Assembly (NCBI GenBank): GCA_963699015.1
Contig: CAVOSX010000005.1
Span: 1 to 64,000 of the forward strand
Direction: 5' to 3'
DNA from: PALSA-505 sp963699015
GTDB taxonomy: Bacteria; Actinomycetota; Actinomycetes; Streptosporangiales; Streptosporangiaceae
DNA: 64,000 nt
Each line of letters starts with the position of its first letter. Within the stretch, counting starts at the first letter, position 1. Shown here piece after piece: positions 16,621 through 26,272 of this stretch. Below the pieces are notes generated by a model. That model did not search any database. It worked only from the letters and a program-made list of their open reading frames with translations, and was not told the DNA's origin. The position numbers and the translations under genes are program-made.

Positions 16621-17469
16621 GTGCTGGAAGCGATGCGAGCGTATTTTTGCGGTACTCGCGGCTCGACGCCGGTGAGCGGCGATGGGCAGCGGCGCTACGG
16701 GGGGTATACCTCGTGTGTCGCACTCGCCCACGCCGACGAGCCGCCCACCGTCGTGCTGGACGCCGGCACCGGGTTGCAGCAGCTGACGCTGGTGCTGAAC
16801 GGCCAGCCATTCTGCGGCACGGTCCTGCTCAGCCACCTGCACTGGGACCACACGCACGGGATGCCGTTCTTCCGCAGCGGCACGCTTCCCGGCAGCCGGG
16901 TCGACGTGTACCTCCCTGAGCAGGGCGAGGAGCCGGAGGAACTGCTGGCCCAGGCGATCTCGCCGCCGCACTTCCCGATCCGGCCGCAGCAGTTCGGCAA
17001 TGGCTGGACGTTCAATGCCATCGCGCCCGGGCGCCATGAGCTCGAGGGCTTCTCGGTTGATGCCCTGGAGATCCCGCACAAGGGCGGCCGCACGTTCGGC
17101 TACCGGGTCAGCGACGGTTCCGGCACCCTGGCCTACCTGCCAGATCACAGCCCGACCTCCCTCGGCCCGGGTCCCGACGGCACCGGCGTCTATCACCAAG
17201 CGGCCATCGCGCTGGCCAGTGACGCCGACCTGCTCGTCCACGATTCCCAGCACACCGCGGCTGAGCTGCCGCGACTGAGCTTCCTCGGCCACTCGGCGGT
17301 TGAGTACGCGGTGGCGCTGGCGCAGCGGGCCAGCGCCCGGCAACTCGCGCTGTTCCACCATGACCCGTGGCGCACCGATGCTGAGATCGACGCCCTGACG
17401 GCGCAGCACGCCACCGCGCCGGTCCGCGTCTTCGCCGCCTACGACGGCATGATCGTTGATTTGCCCTGA
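16621..17469 (+). CDS. Metallo-beta-lactamase-fold hydrolase
   Basis: The protein is 282 residues from GTG 16621, or 278 from the ATG at 16633, which places the conserved start YFCGTRGSTP directly after it. The metal motif SHLHWDHTHG (HxHxDH) is clear, with downstream ligands in FLGHSAVEY and in the terminal LALFHHDPWR. The RGSTP opening is shared with the RNase Z / cyclic-phosphodiesterase-like branch. It is probably a cytoplasmic phosphodiesterase-type hydrolase. It is close to the next gene's end on the opposite strand. Confidence 0.88.
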   Translation: MLEAMRAYFCGTRGSTPVSGDGQRRYGGYTSCVALAHADEPPTVVLDAGTGLQQLTLVLNGQPFCGTVLLSHLHWDHTHGMPFFRSGTLPGSRVDVYLPEQGEEPEELLAQAISPPHFPIRPQQFGNGWTFNAIAPGRHELEGFSVDALEIPHKGGRTFGYRVSDGSGTLAYLPDHSPTSLGPGPDGTGVYHQAAIALASDADLLVHDSQHTAAELPRLSFLGHSAVEYAVALAQRASARQLALFHHDPWRTDAEIDALTAQHATAPVRVFAAYDGMIVDLP

Positions 17470-17533
17470 TGTCCCGTGGCCGGCGCCGTGAGCCGCTGGG
17501 TCACCAGCGCGGGCCACGGTGTTCTCGCGAGCC

Positions 17534-20500
17534 TCACCGGGGGCCCGCCTCGCGCAGCAAGCGCTCGGCTAGCTGGCGCGCCATCACGGCCGCGACGGCG
17601 TTTCCCTTGCTCTCGAAGAGGCCGGCGGCTCGCTCACTCAGCGATGCCGCGTCGGCCGGGGCTCCGGCCAGCTCCCTGACCTCGGAGAAGTCCAGCAGGC
17701 CAAAGCCCTGCAGGTCAAGCTGGTCCGAGGGCTCGATGAGCGCCATCGCCGCCGCGAGCAGCGACTCGGCCTCACCGAAGGCGCCGTGCCGGGCCCTGAG
17801 TTTCCCGCGGACGCAGCGCCACAGGAACTGGGACGCGACGTCGTCTGAGGAGGCCAGCTGCTCGCAGACCCCGGTGAACTCGGCCGACTCGTCGAAGCGA
17901 CCCTGCCGGTACAGGACGTCGGCGAGCAGGCCTGCCGTGGTCGAGATGTAGTTGCGCTCACCCATCTCCTCCAGGCGCCCGTAGTCCGTGCGCAGCTCCG
18001 ACTCCGCGGCAGCCAGATCCCCGGCCAGCACCTCGACGACAGACGAGGTGAGCGACGTGAGTGCCGCCAGGAAGAAGCAGCCGAGCTCATCGAGTGAGGC
18101 CCGGCTGCGGCGGTACAGCAGCCGCGCCCGCTCGAAGTCTCCCCGCATCGCCTCGAGCTGGCCGATAGCGAGCTCGGCCCGCGCCTTCACCTTGCGGTCG
18201 TCCTCCGCCCGCCGCAGCACCTCCTCGCAGGTGGCGATGGCCTGCGGGACAGGCATCGGGCCGTAGAGGGCGGAGATCGCGAGTGAGCTGAGGAAGCGGC
18301 GGGCGGTCACCTCGTCGCCAGCGGCGGTGGCATGCCAGATGGTGCGCTCCGCGGCGGCCGCCGCGTCGGCGAACCGAGATCCCGTCCAGTGCACGTAGGT
18401 GAGCAGGGCGAACGCCCGCGCCAGGGCGCGGTCATTGCCCATAGCCTCGAGATCAGGGATCTCCAGTTCCACCAGCTCGACCATGTTCTCGTGCCGGCCC
18501 ATGCTCTCCTGCAGGCCGTGCGCGTCAGTGGTGTAGCGCAGCTGGAGGAGGGCGAGCGCCGCCGCCCGGGCGATCCCGGTGTCGTCGGCGGAAAGCGCCG
18601 AATCCACCGCCTCTGTCAGCACCGACTCGGCCCGCTCGAGTTCGCCGATGTCGGCTACCGCCTCGCCGACGTCGAGCAGCAGCAACGCGCGAACGGGGTC
18701 TTCCTCGCCGAGCAGGGCTGCGGCCCGCTGCAACAGGTTGGCCGCCGCCGACAGGTCGCCGCGGGCCAGGGCGCGGTGGCCGGCCGAGCTCAGGCGCTGC
18801 GCCGCCTCGGCCCCGAGCAGCCGCCCGCGGTCGTCGACCGGCCCGAGCTCGGCCCGGTACCGGAACGACTGCTCCAGGTGGTAGCCGAGGATCTCTTCGT
18901 ACTCGACGACCCGGGACCCGGCGCTGACGGCCAGCCAGCCGGCGAAACGCTCATGCAACCGGGCCCGGGTTCGCTTGAGCAGCCGCGCGTATGCCGCATC
19001 GCGGACCAGGTTGTGACTGAAGCGGAAGTCATCGGCCTCACCCGGCTGCGCCGGGCGGATGAGCTGTTTGCCGCACAGTCCGGCGAGCGCGGGTTCCAGG
19101 CCGGTCCCGATACCACTGTCCTGCAGCAAAGCCCGCACCGCGTCGCTCGAGAACCCCAGGCCGATCACCGAGGCCGATTCCACCACCCTGAGCTCGGCCG
19201 GATTCAGCCGGTCGAGGCGGGCACCCAGCAGCGACGAGACGTTCCCGGGCACCGGGACAGCCGCCGCGGCACCAGAGAATATCCAGCGTCCCGCCTGCTT
19301 AGCCAACAGCCCGTCGTCGATCAGCATGGACAGCATCTGCTCGACGAACAGGGGATTGCCGTCGGCCATGCCCAGGATGCGCCGCTCGAGCGGCGCGGGC
19401 AGGCTGGCCTCGCCGAGCAGGTTCCCCATCACGCGGCCGCTCTCCTCACGGGAGAGCTCGCTCAGCGTGATCTGGGACGCTGCGCCCCGCCCTGCCGCGA
19501 AATCCGGCCGGTCCTCGTGAAGCTCCCGGCGGGCCGTGCAGACAACCAGGATCGGCACGTTGTGCGAGGCGTCAAGGATGTCTTCGATGAGCTCGAGGAA
19601 CGTTGCCTCCGCCCAGTGAATGTCATCGAAGACCAGCACGAGCGGTCCATGCTGGGCCAGTTCCCGCAGCGCCACCCGCACCCCCCAGAACAGGTCGTTC
19701 TTGCCGTAGCTGTCCGCCGAAAGCCCCATCCCCGACTCGATGCGGCTGGTCGCGTCGGCCAGCTCCTCCCCCAGGCAGTTCTTGAGCTTGATGTGTGCGT
19801 CCTCCTCGCTGTCGTCCGGCACGATCCCGGCGGCCTGCCGCAAGACCTCGGCCAGCGGCCAGAACGTGATGCCTTCGCCGTAGGACAGGCAGCGGCCGCG
19901 CAGGACCGTCACATTGGCCGTCAGGCCTCGCGCGAACTCCTCGATCAGCCGGCTCTTGCCGACTCCGGCCTCGCCCAGCAGGGTGACGAGCCGGCACTCG
20001 GGTCCGGCCACCGAGCGGCGGAACTCCGCGTTGAGGGCGGCGAGCTCGCGGACCCTGCCGACAAGCGGCAGATCGGCCGCCCTGGCGCTCTGCGCACCGA
20101 CGGTGACCGAGAGTAGCCGGTAGGCCGGAACGGGGTCCGGCTTGCCCTTCAGCGTCAGCGGCTGCACTGGTACGGCCTCGGCGGCCCCTCGCGCCAGCTG
20201 GTAGGTGGACCGGCCGATCAGGACCTCGCCCGTTGGGGCGGCCTGCTCGAGGCGGGCGGCGACGTTGACCGTGTCGCCGGTGGCAAGGCGCTGGGACCCG
20301 CTGGTATCGCTGGTGACGACCTCGCCGGTGTTCACACCGGTCCGGTTCTCCAGCGTGACCCCGAACTCGGCGCGGAGGGTGACATTGAGGTCCTCCAGCG
20401 CCGCGCGCATCTCCGCGGCCGCCCGCACCGCCCGCAGCGCGTCGTCCTCGTGCATCCTGGGCAGGCCGAAGACCGCCATGATCGCGTCGCCGATGTACTT

Positions 20501-20749
20501 CTCGATCATCCCGCCGTGGCGCTCCAGGACGGGCTTCATCGCGGCGAAGTAGAGCGCGAGCACCTCGCGCACCGCCTCGGGGTCGAGCCGGTCGGCTAGC
20601 TCGGTCGACCCCTTCAGATCACAGAAGACGATCGTGACGGTCTTGCGGACCTCCCGAGGCGAATGCTGAACGACGAGCACCGAGCCGCAGTAGCCGCAGA
20701 GCCGGAACCGGTCAGGGTTCTCCTCGCCGCAGCCCGGGCACTTCACCAC
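17534..20749 (-). CDS. Zinc-ribbon class III nucleotidyl cyclase fused to AAA ATPase and TPR domains
   Basis: The 1071-residue protein has four parts. A zinc ribbon (Cys4, Cys7, Cys18, Cys21) is followed by a class III cyclase domain (about 36-215) with metal Asp44 and Asp88 and transition-state residues Asn162 and Arg166. An AAA/NACHT-like ATPase follows, with Walker A GEAGVGKS (259-266) and Walker B VFDDIHWAE (372-380). The last half is helical TPR-like repeats. The catalytic residues seem complete, so cAMP or cGMP synthesis is possible. Such proteins are thought to sense unknown signals. It stands alone. Confidence 0.92.
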   Translation of the reverse strand: MVKCPGCGEENPDRFRLCGYCGSVLVVQHSPREVRKTVTIVFCDLKGSTELADRLDPEAVREVLALYFAAMKPVLERHGGMIEKYIGDAIMAVFGLPRMHEDDALRAVRAAAEMRAALEDLNVTLRAEFGVTLENRTGVNTGEVVTSDTSGSQRLATGDTVNVAARLEQAAPTGEVLIGRSTYQLARGAAEAVPVQPLTLKGKPDPVPAYRLLSVTVGAQSARAADLPLVGRVRELAALNAEFRRSVAGPECRLVTLLGEAGVGKSRLIEEFARGLTANVTVLRGRCLSYGEGITFWPLAEVLRQAAGIVPDDSEEDAHIKLKNCLGEELADATSRIESGMGLSADSYGKNDLFWGVRVALRELAQHGPLVLVFDDIHWAEATFLELIEDILDASHNVPILVVCTARRELHEDRPDFAAGRGAASQITLSELSREESGRVMGNLLGEASLPAPLERRILGMADGNPLFVEQMLSMLIDDGLLAKQAGRWIFSGAAAAVPVPGNVSSLLGARLDRLNPAELRVVESASVIGLGFSSDAVRALLQDSGIGTGLEPALAGLCGKQLIRPAQPGEADDFRFSHNLVRDAAYARLLKRTRARLHERFAGWLAVSAGSRVVEYEEILGYHLEQSFRYRAELGPVDDRGRLLGAEAAQRLSSAGHRALARGDLSAAANLLQRAAALLGEEDPVRALLLLDVGEAVADIGELERAESVLTEAVDSALSADDTGIARAAALALLQLRYTTDAHGLQESMGRHENMVELVELEIPDLEAMGNDRALARAFALLTYVHWTGSRFADAAAAAERTIWHATAAGDEVTARRFLSSLAISALYGPMPVPQAIATCEEVLRRAEDDRKVKARAELAIGQLEAMRGDFERARLLYRRSRASLDELGCFFLAALTSLTSSVVEVLAGDLAAAESELRTDYGRLEEMGERNYISTTAGLLADVLYRQGRFDESAEFTGVCEQLASSDDVASQFLWRCVRGKLRARHGAFGEAESLLAAAMALIEPSDQLDLQGFGLLDFSEVRELAGAPADAASLSERAAGLFESKGNAVAAVMARQLAERLLREAGPR

Positions 20750-20825
20750 GAATGAAGCCTACGTGCGCACCGCGCCGGGCGGCCATCATGACTCCTGGCC
20801 GCCCGGCGGCGGGGCGGTCACCGGC

Positions 20826-20882
20826 GGCCGACGCTGTCCCCGACGGCCGGCGCTGTCCCCGACGGCCGGCGCTGTCCCCGGT
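20826..20882. repeat. Three tandem copies of a 19-bp unit
   Basis: The unit GGCCGGCGCTGTCCCCGAC occurs three times in a row (20826-20844, 20845-20863, 20864-20882). The first copy differs by one base and the last diverges at its final bases. It lies just past the stop of the secreted protein gene and upstream of the cyclase gene, both on the minus strand. It could be a minisatellite or affect transcript ends. Confidence 0.85.
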
Positions 20883-20887
20883 ACCGG

Positions 20888-22219
20888 TCACGCGTGCCCG
20901 AAGGGATCCCCGAGAGCACGGAACTTCAGCACGATTCCGCCCGCGCGCGTCGGGCGCCGGGAGATGAGGCAGGACGCCGGGTGCTCGTGCCTGAGCAGGA
21001 AGCAGGGCAGCAGCAGCCCGGTGTGGTAGCTGGTGCCCCCGATGACCGTCATTCCGCTGGTGAACGGGATGGCCGGGAAGGGCGCCTGGGACGCATAGCA
21101 GACCTGCCAGAAGAAGAACGGCCGGTGCGCCGATCTGACCGTTGACGGTGACACGGTGAGGGTGACGACGGACGACGAGCCCGCGACGCTGACTCCTGCG
21201 GGGTCAAGAACACCGAAAGCAGCAACATCCGACACCGCGTTGTAGTGGCTGCAGGAGAAGCTGACACCGCCCAGGCCGAGCGTCACGAAGTTCCCGGGCG
21301 ACGACGTCGCGACGGACGCAGCCGTGGTCGGCGTCGATTGGGATGCGGTGCAGGAGCCGGCCTGGCAGGCCTGGATCTGCCCGCTGATCGTGAAAGCACC
21401 CGAAGTAGCCCCGGTGAAGCCGGCGGCGTTCGCGGCGAGCTCATACCCGACGCCCGCGTTGTTGATCTGCAGGTCCGCGAAGTCGGCGACCCCGTCCGAG
21501 CTGTCGGCGGTGGTTGTGCCGCTCAGCGTCGCGCCGCCGGGGTTGGCCTGGATCGAGACCGTGACCGCAGTCCCGCCGGCCGAGAAGTCTGCCGGGTTGA
21601 GCGGATCGTTGTTCGCGTCGAGCAGTTGCACGGCGAGCGGGGATCCGGTCGAGTTGAACCCGGTCAGGATGTCGGAGTTGGCCGCAGTCTGGGCCGGCTG
21701 TGCGGTGAATTCCAGGCCGCACGACCCGGTGACCGCCACGCTGGGCGGCGAGGAACTCCAGCGGACCTCGTCGGTCTCCCCGCGGCTGTCGACCCCGGAC
21801 ACGCCCCAGGCCTGCGACTGCGCCGCGAGGCAGGGCGCCAGCGCGGTCACTTCGACGGTGAAGGAGCTCCCGGCGTCACTGGGCAGCTGCAGCGTGACCG
21901 ACGAGCCCGGCAGCGCCGAGACCGAGGTCCCGGCCGGGCCTGCGGCGTCGGTGACGACGAAGTCCGCGGGCGCGGTGAAGGTCAGGCTCACCAGGTGCTC
22001 GTGCGGATCACGGTTTGTTACCCGGAACGCGTACACGTCGCCCGTCCCGGCGCCGGCGGTGGCCGACGGCACGGAGGGAGTGACGATGTAGCAGTCCGAG
22101 CAGTAAGTCGTGGCTTGCCCCGCTTGGGCCGGCGCGGCGAAGAAGAGGGTCGCGCCGGCGAGGAGAACGCCGCCGGCGGACATCAGTCTTGAACGGAAGA
22201 AACGCGATCTGCGGTTCAT
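20888..22219 (-). CDS. Secreted protein with immunoglobulin-like region
   Basis: Starting at the ATG at 22219 the product is 443 residues. A signal peptide is obvious: NRRSRFFRSRLMS, then GGVLLAGATLFFAAPAQA, with cleavage after AQA near residue 33. Two beta-sandwich stretches follow, an early one around DVYAFRVTNRDPHEHLVSL and a middle one around LLDANNDPLNP and SGVADF-like residues, typical of bacterial Ig-like folds. Cys-containing pairs (YCSDCY, QACQAGSC) suggest extracellular disulfides. The last 70 residues lack clear similarity. No sortase motif or membrane anchor is seen. Role unknown; perhaps cell-surface or matrix-associated. Confidence 0.75.
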   Translation of the reverse strand: MNRRSRFFRSRLMSAGGVLLAGATLFFAAPAQAGQATTYCSDCYIVTPSVPSATAGAGTGDVYAFRVTNRDPHEHLVSLTFTAPADFVVTDAAGPAGTSVSALPGSSVTLQLPSDAGSSFTVEVTALAPCLAAQSQAWGVSGVDSRGETDEVRWSSSPPSVAVTGSCGLEFTAQPAQTAANSDILTGFNSTGSPLAVQLLDANNDPLNPADFSAGGTAVTVSIQANPGGATLSGTTTADSSDGVADFADLQINNAGVGYELAANAAGFTGATSGAFTISGQIQACQAGSCTASQSTPTTAASVATSSPGNFVTLGLGGVSFSCSHYNAVSDVAAFGVLDPAGVSVAGSSSVVTLTVSPSTVRSAHRPFFFWQVCYASQAPFPAIPFTSGMTVIGGTSYHTGLLLPCFLLRHEHPASCLISRRPTRAGGIVLKFRALGDPFGHA

Positions 22220-22414
22220 GGCACCCCCGGGTTCTCGATGGCACGCCATCGCGATGATCTGGAGCAGGTACAGACGCCCTGCATGACGAGACTTAAGCAG
22301 CCGGGGGCCGCCTCCGGCAACCTCGCCGCCCGTTCGGGACGGTAATCGCCGCAAACCGCAACCCGGGGGAGCGACAGGTACGACGCTGACCGGGGCCGTC
22401 CCGGGGACGCGAAG

Positions 22415-22836
22415 TCAGCCGACCGTGAGCCTGCTCGAGACGACCTCCTCCGCGCTCTGCGCGCTCTCCGGGCTGCCCGTCACCGCGGCCAGGAACTCCT
22501 CACGGGTGAGGAACGTGGCCTGCACGCGGGTTACCGCGGTAACCGTGGCTGTCCTGGGTATACGCCGCAGCAGCGCGATCTCGCCGAACGAGTCACCCGT
22601 GCTCATCTCGCGCAGTTGCCTGCCATCCCTGGCGGCGCGCGTCCGGCCCTCCGCGATCATGTAGAAGCGCTCGCCTGGCTCCCCTTCCCGGAATCCGGGA
22701 GCAGCGAAGTGCCGGCCATCTGCTCCAGCCGCCCGATCTGCTGGCTGAGCGTCGGCTGGGCGATGAACAACCGCTCCGCCGCACGGGTGAAGGTACCCGC
22801 CTCCGCCACCACGGCGAAATACCGCAAGTGCCACAC
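22415..22836 (-). pseudogene. Chimeric remnant: LysR-type HTH joined to cNMP-binding domain
   Basis: From a GTG at 22836 the frame encodes a LysR-type DNA-binding start (WHLRYFAVVAEAGTFTRAAE; IAQPTLSQQIGRLEQMAG). Near 22700 this frame runs into unrelated sequence. In a neighbouring frame the second half of a cyclic-nucleotide-binding domain follows (FREGEPGERFYMIAEG; GDSFGEIALLRRIPRTATVT) and ends at 22415. The LysR effector domain and the first third of the cNMP domain are missing. The simplest reading is a deletion that fused the head of one gene to the tail of another, with a frame change. Confidence 0.7.
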
Positions 22837-22940
22837 TCCGCGACACCAGCACATCCCGCCGGCCGGGTCTGGACCGGCGGTCAGGATGCGGGCGGATGGG
22901 CGGACTCGAGATCCGGATCGGAATCGGGTCCGGCACCTGG

Positions 22941-23092
22941 CTAGTTCTCCCTGGGCAGGTACGCGGTCGGGGTGTTGCGCAAGCTGGTCACCCGGGTCTG
23001 GGCGTAGTTGCACTCGGCGACGATAGCGGCGACGCGCCTTCCGATGCGTGCCAGCGGGCCCCGCGCGCCCGCCGTCATGGTGTGGTTCATCG
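22941..23092 (-). pseudogene. Frameshifted micro-ORF of about 50 codons
   Basis: GAGGAGG lies 5-11 bases before an ATG at 23092. Reading gives NHTMTAGARGPLARIG; then an A-run at 23038-23043 is one base too short for the frame to continue. With one more A the frame continues as RRVAAIVAECNYAQTRVTSL and ends PTAYLPREN at a TAG (22941-22943). This looks like a small actinobacterial family in which an AECNYAQ-like segment is common. Without the extra base translation stops after 34 residues. It may be a true pseudogene or a base-calling error. Confidence 0.6.
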
Positions 23093-23340
23093 TTCCTCCT
23101 CGGTTTCCGGCCATCTATTTCGCCGGTCACCATGGAGTCTCGCCGTAAGGCCCTACTCAGCGCCTCGGAGGAAAGCCCTATTTTGCCTGCTCAGATACGT
23201 CTTAGCCGGGCCTGAAACCGGCTTATCCGTGGGTGGCACGGCTCAGGAGGCCGCGCGCGGATTCCCGCACCGGTTCGCAGCTGGAGCCAGCGTCGCAAGC
23301 GGAGCCGAGCATTGCGGGCTGGCTGGCGGGGTGAGAGTTT

Positions 23341-25395
23341 GTGCGCATGAAGCTATGGCGGGTTTCGTCCTTAACCGGGCTCACGGCCCTGGCCACCGCC
23401 GCGGTGACGGCGGCCAGTGTCCTGGCTGCGGGCGCGGCGTTTGCGAGTTCGGCGTCGCCGCGGGCCACCGTGGCCGCGCACCGTCACCCGATCCGGGTCG
23501 GCTCGGTGACCATCCCTCCGTGCCGGGCCTCCCGGCTGGCCTGGTGCACCAGGATCAACGTGCCGCTGGACTACAGGAACCCGGCGGCGGGCCACATCAA
23601 GCTGGGCTTCCAGTGGTATCCGGCGACCAGCGGCACGGCGGCGGGAACGATTCTCGCGGTGCAGGGCGGCCCCGGCTTCCCGACCACTGACTACGCGGCC
23701 GACTACCGGGGGACGTTCTTGCCGTTGCTGGCCCGGCGCAATCTGCTCCTGGTCAACCTGCGCGGCACCGGCAACTCCTCGGCCTTCCTCTGCAAACCGC
23801 TGCAGAACTGGAAGACCGCCGACGGCATCGCCGCCTACACGATCGACACCGGCAAGTGCGGGCGGCAGCTCAACCACGCCCGCAAGCTTCCTGGCGGCGG
23901 CTATGTGCAGGCCAGCGACCTGTACACGACGGCGAACGCGGCGCGCGACGTGGCCTTGCTGCTGCGCAGGCTGCGCACCGGCCGGGTGGATTTTTACGGC
24001 GATTCCTATGGGACATTCTTCGGTCAGGTGCTCACGGCGCGGTATGCGAAGCTGCTGCGCTCGGTGACGCTGGACGCCGCCTACCCGGTCAGCGGGAAGA
24101 ACCCGTTCTACCCGCATACGATCCGGACCGCCCGGCGCGCGTTCAACATCTCCTGCGACCGCAGCGCCGCCTGCCATCGCGCCGCACCGGGCCCGGCGTG
24201 GGCGCGGCTCGCCGTCCTGGCCAGGTACCTGCGTCACCACCCGGTGACCGGCCGGACGAGAACGCCGTCCGGCCGCGTGGTGACCGAGCGCGTCACCACC
24301 ATCAAGCTGTCCGAGATGGTCAACGACGCCGGCTCGGACAATGGCGTCTACCGTGAACTCGACCCCGCCGGGCGCGCCCTGCTGCGCGATCACGACCCGG
24401 CGCCGTTGCTGCGGCTGACCGAGCAGGACATCTACACCGGGACCTCGGGCCCGGTGCGGCAGTTCAACGACGGCCTGTACCAGGCGACCACGTGCCTGGA
24501 CTACCCGCAGCCGTTCAGCTACAGCAGCCCCCCGGCCCGGCGCGCCGCGCAGTACGCGCGGGCGCTGTCCAGGCTGCCGGCTGGCGAGTTCGCCCCGTTC
24601 ACCATCCACGAATGGGTTACCGAGCCGGAGGAGGAGTTTGACGCCTGCCTCGACTGGCCGGCCCCGTCCCATCCGGACCCGCCCATCACCACCCCGCCGC
24701 CCTACGCCCCGCCGAACCTGCCGGTGCTGGTGCTGTCCGGGGACCTCGACTCGCTGACCACCCCCGCCGAGGGCCGCCAGACCGCCAGGGACATGGGCCC
24801 CTCGGCCCGCTGGATCCTGATTCACAACGACACGCACGTCAATGCGATGGACGACCCGGTTGGCTGCGCCTCGGGGCTGGTGCAGACGTTCATTCGCGAT
24901 CCGGGAATGCTTAAGCAGATGGACGCGTCGTGCGCGACGCGGACGCCGGAGGTCCGGGTCGTCGGCACGTTCCCCGCCACGCTTTCCCGCGTGACACCAG
25001 CGACCGCCGCGCCGGGTGACCAGGCAGGCCGCACCGGCCTGCGGCTGGCCGCGGACGGCACGGCCGCGGCCGGGGACGCGGTCTGGCGCTGGTACTACGG
25101 AAACGGGGTCAAGGGCTGGGGCCTGCGCGGCGGCACGTTCCGATTCGGCGGGCACGGCAGCTTCATCACGATCCGGCTCACCCGGGTGCGCTGGACCTCA
25201 GATACCCAGGTCAGCGGGACGGTTTGGTGGCATCAGGTCAGCGGCCGGATCCGGGCCCGGCTCACCGTGACCGGACCGCGCGGCAGCGCCGCCTCCCTCC
25301 GGCTCGGCTACCTCGACTACGTCCCGCATTCGGTGGCCACCTTGTCCGGCCGTTCCCGGGGCCAGCGGATCGCCGCCACGATGCCCGCTCCGTGA
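23341..25395 (+). CDS. Secreted alpha/beta-hydrolase, tripeptidyl aminopeptidase-like
   Basis: The 684-residue protein begins at a GTG and has a signal peptide of about 35 residues (TALATAAVTAASVLAAGAAF, ending ASSAS). The catalytic set of this family is visible: YGDSYGTF (nucleophile Ser), SGDLDSLT (Asp) and NDTHVNAM (His). The oxyanion region is QGGPGFP. The C-terminal 130 residues form an extra beta-rich region (WRWYYGNGVKGWGLRGG). It likely releases peptides or hydrolyses esters outside the cell. It stands alone, between the decayed patch and an SDR. Confidence 0.9.
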   Translation: MRMKLWRVSSLTGLTALATAAVTAASVLAAGAAFASSASPRATVAAHRHPIRVGSVTIPPCRASRLAWCTRINVPLDYRNPAAGHIKLGFQWYPATSGTAAGTILAVQGGPGFPTTDYAADYRGTFLPLLARRNLLLVNLRGTGNSSAFLCKPLQNWKTADGIAAYTIDTGKCGRQLNHARKLPGGGYVQASDLYTTANAARDVALLLRRLRTGRVDFYGDSYGTFFGQVLTARYAKLLRSVTLDAAYPVSGKNPFYPHTIRTARRAFNISCDRSAACHRAAPGPAWARLAVLARYLRHHPVTGRTRTPSGRVVTERVTTIKLSEMVNDAGSDNGVYRELDPAGRALLRDHDPAPLLRLTEQDIYTGTSGPVRQFNDGLYQATTCLDYPQPFSYSSPPARRAAQYARALSRLPAGEFAPFTIHEWVTEPEEEFDACLDWPAPSHPDPPITTPPPYAPPNLPVLVLSGDLDSLTTPAEGRQTARDMGPSARWILIHNDTHVNAMDDPVGCASGLVQTFIRDPGMLKQMDASCATRTPEVRVVGTFPATLSRVTPATAAPGDQAGRTGLRLAADGTAAAGDAVWRWYYGNGVKGWGLRGGTFRFGGHGSFITIRLTRVRWTSDTQVSGTVWWHQVSGRIRARLTVTGPRGSAASLRLGYLDYVPHSVATLSGRSRGQRIAATMPAP

Positions 25396-25408
25396 CCCCA
25401 GGGCCCGC

Positions 25409-26167
25409 TCATCCTTCGACGAGCTGCTGACCGCCGTCGATGTCGAAGGTCGCGCCAGTGATCGCGGTGTTCGTCATGAGGTGGACGGCCAGTGCGGCGA
25501 TGTCAGCCGGGCCGACGACGCGGCCGATCGGCAGCGTGGCACGAAGCTGCGCGCGGCGCTCGCCGATCTCATCGCCAAGCAGCGCGGCTGACAACGGCGT
25601 GTCGACAAATCCTGCCGCGATCAGGTTGACCCGGACCGGCGCGAGTTCGAGCGCGAGGGTCCTGGTCATGGCGGGAAGCGCGGCCGTGAGCGCCGCGATG
25701 AGCGACAGGCCCGCTGCCGTCCTGCGGCCACCGACGCCACCCATGAACAGCAGCGTGCCTGCCGGGCGAACCTTGCCCGCGGCGTGCTTGGCGACCTGCA
25801 GCGGCAGCAGGAGATGGGCGTCAACGTCGCGGCGTGCCGCGTCAAGGTCGAACTCGGCCAGCGGCGCGTAGTAGGGACCGGGGCCGGTGACCAGCAGGTG
25901 GTCGATGGGCGCGGGCAGCGCGTCGAAGAACCGCTTGAGCCGGCCGAAGTCGGTGGCGTCGAAGGCTGCGATGCTGGCCCCGAGCTCGAGGCCGGCGCGG
26001 TGCAGGCGGTCGGGGTTGCGGGCGGTGAGGATGATGTCCGCTCCCCTGGCGCGGGCGAGCCGGGCTGTCTCGAGCCCGACGCCGGAGCTGCCCCCCATGA
26101 CGAGGACGGTCTGCCCGAGCAGGTCCCTCTCATGCTGCACGGGCGAAGAGTTGATCGAAGCGGCCAT
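25409..26167 (-). CDS. Atypical short-chain dehydrogenase/reductase, paralogue of the SDR at 11682-12431
   Basis: This 252-residue Rossmann protein has the cofactor loop GGSSGVG and the NAG-equivalent region reads TGPGPYYAPL. As in its paralogue the YxxxK active site is absent (GLSLIAALTAALPAMTRTLA). The C-termini of the two proteins match closely (RVNLIAAGFVDTPLSAALL; TLPIGRVVGPADIAALAVH). The gene is divergent from the LuxR regulator. It ends only 13 bases from the stop of the preceding hydrolase, in convergent orientation. Confidence 0.88.
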   Translation of the reverse strand: MAASINSSPVQHERDLLGQTVLVMGGSSGVGLETARLARARGADIILTARNPDRLHRAGLELGASIAAFDATDFGRLKRFFDALPAPIDHLLVTGPGPYYAPLAEFDLDAARRDVDAHLLLPLQVAKHAAGKVRPAGTLLFMGGVGGRRTAAGLSLIAALTAALPAMTRTLALELAPVRVNLIAAGFVDTPLSAALLGDEIGERRAQLRATLPIGRVVGPADIAALAVHLMTNTAITGATFDIDGGQQLVEG

Positions 26168-26272
26168 GGTTTCTCCGGGCGTCGTCGTCGCTCACGTCGC
26201 CAGTTCCGTCCCGGCTTGCTCTGCTGTCACGTATGCGGAGTGCCAGCCGGGCCAGTCCGCGTTGCGCTGGTT

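Noticed and set aside
16540..16625. tRNA-like stretch with GGTCGAGTCC resembling a T arm before the metallo-hydrolase gene
   Set aside because: No matching acceptor stem, D arm or anticodon stem could be paired; the T-loop lacks the usual TTC start.
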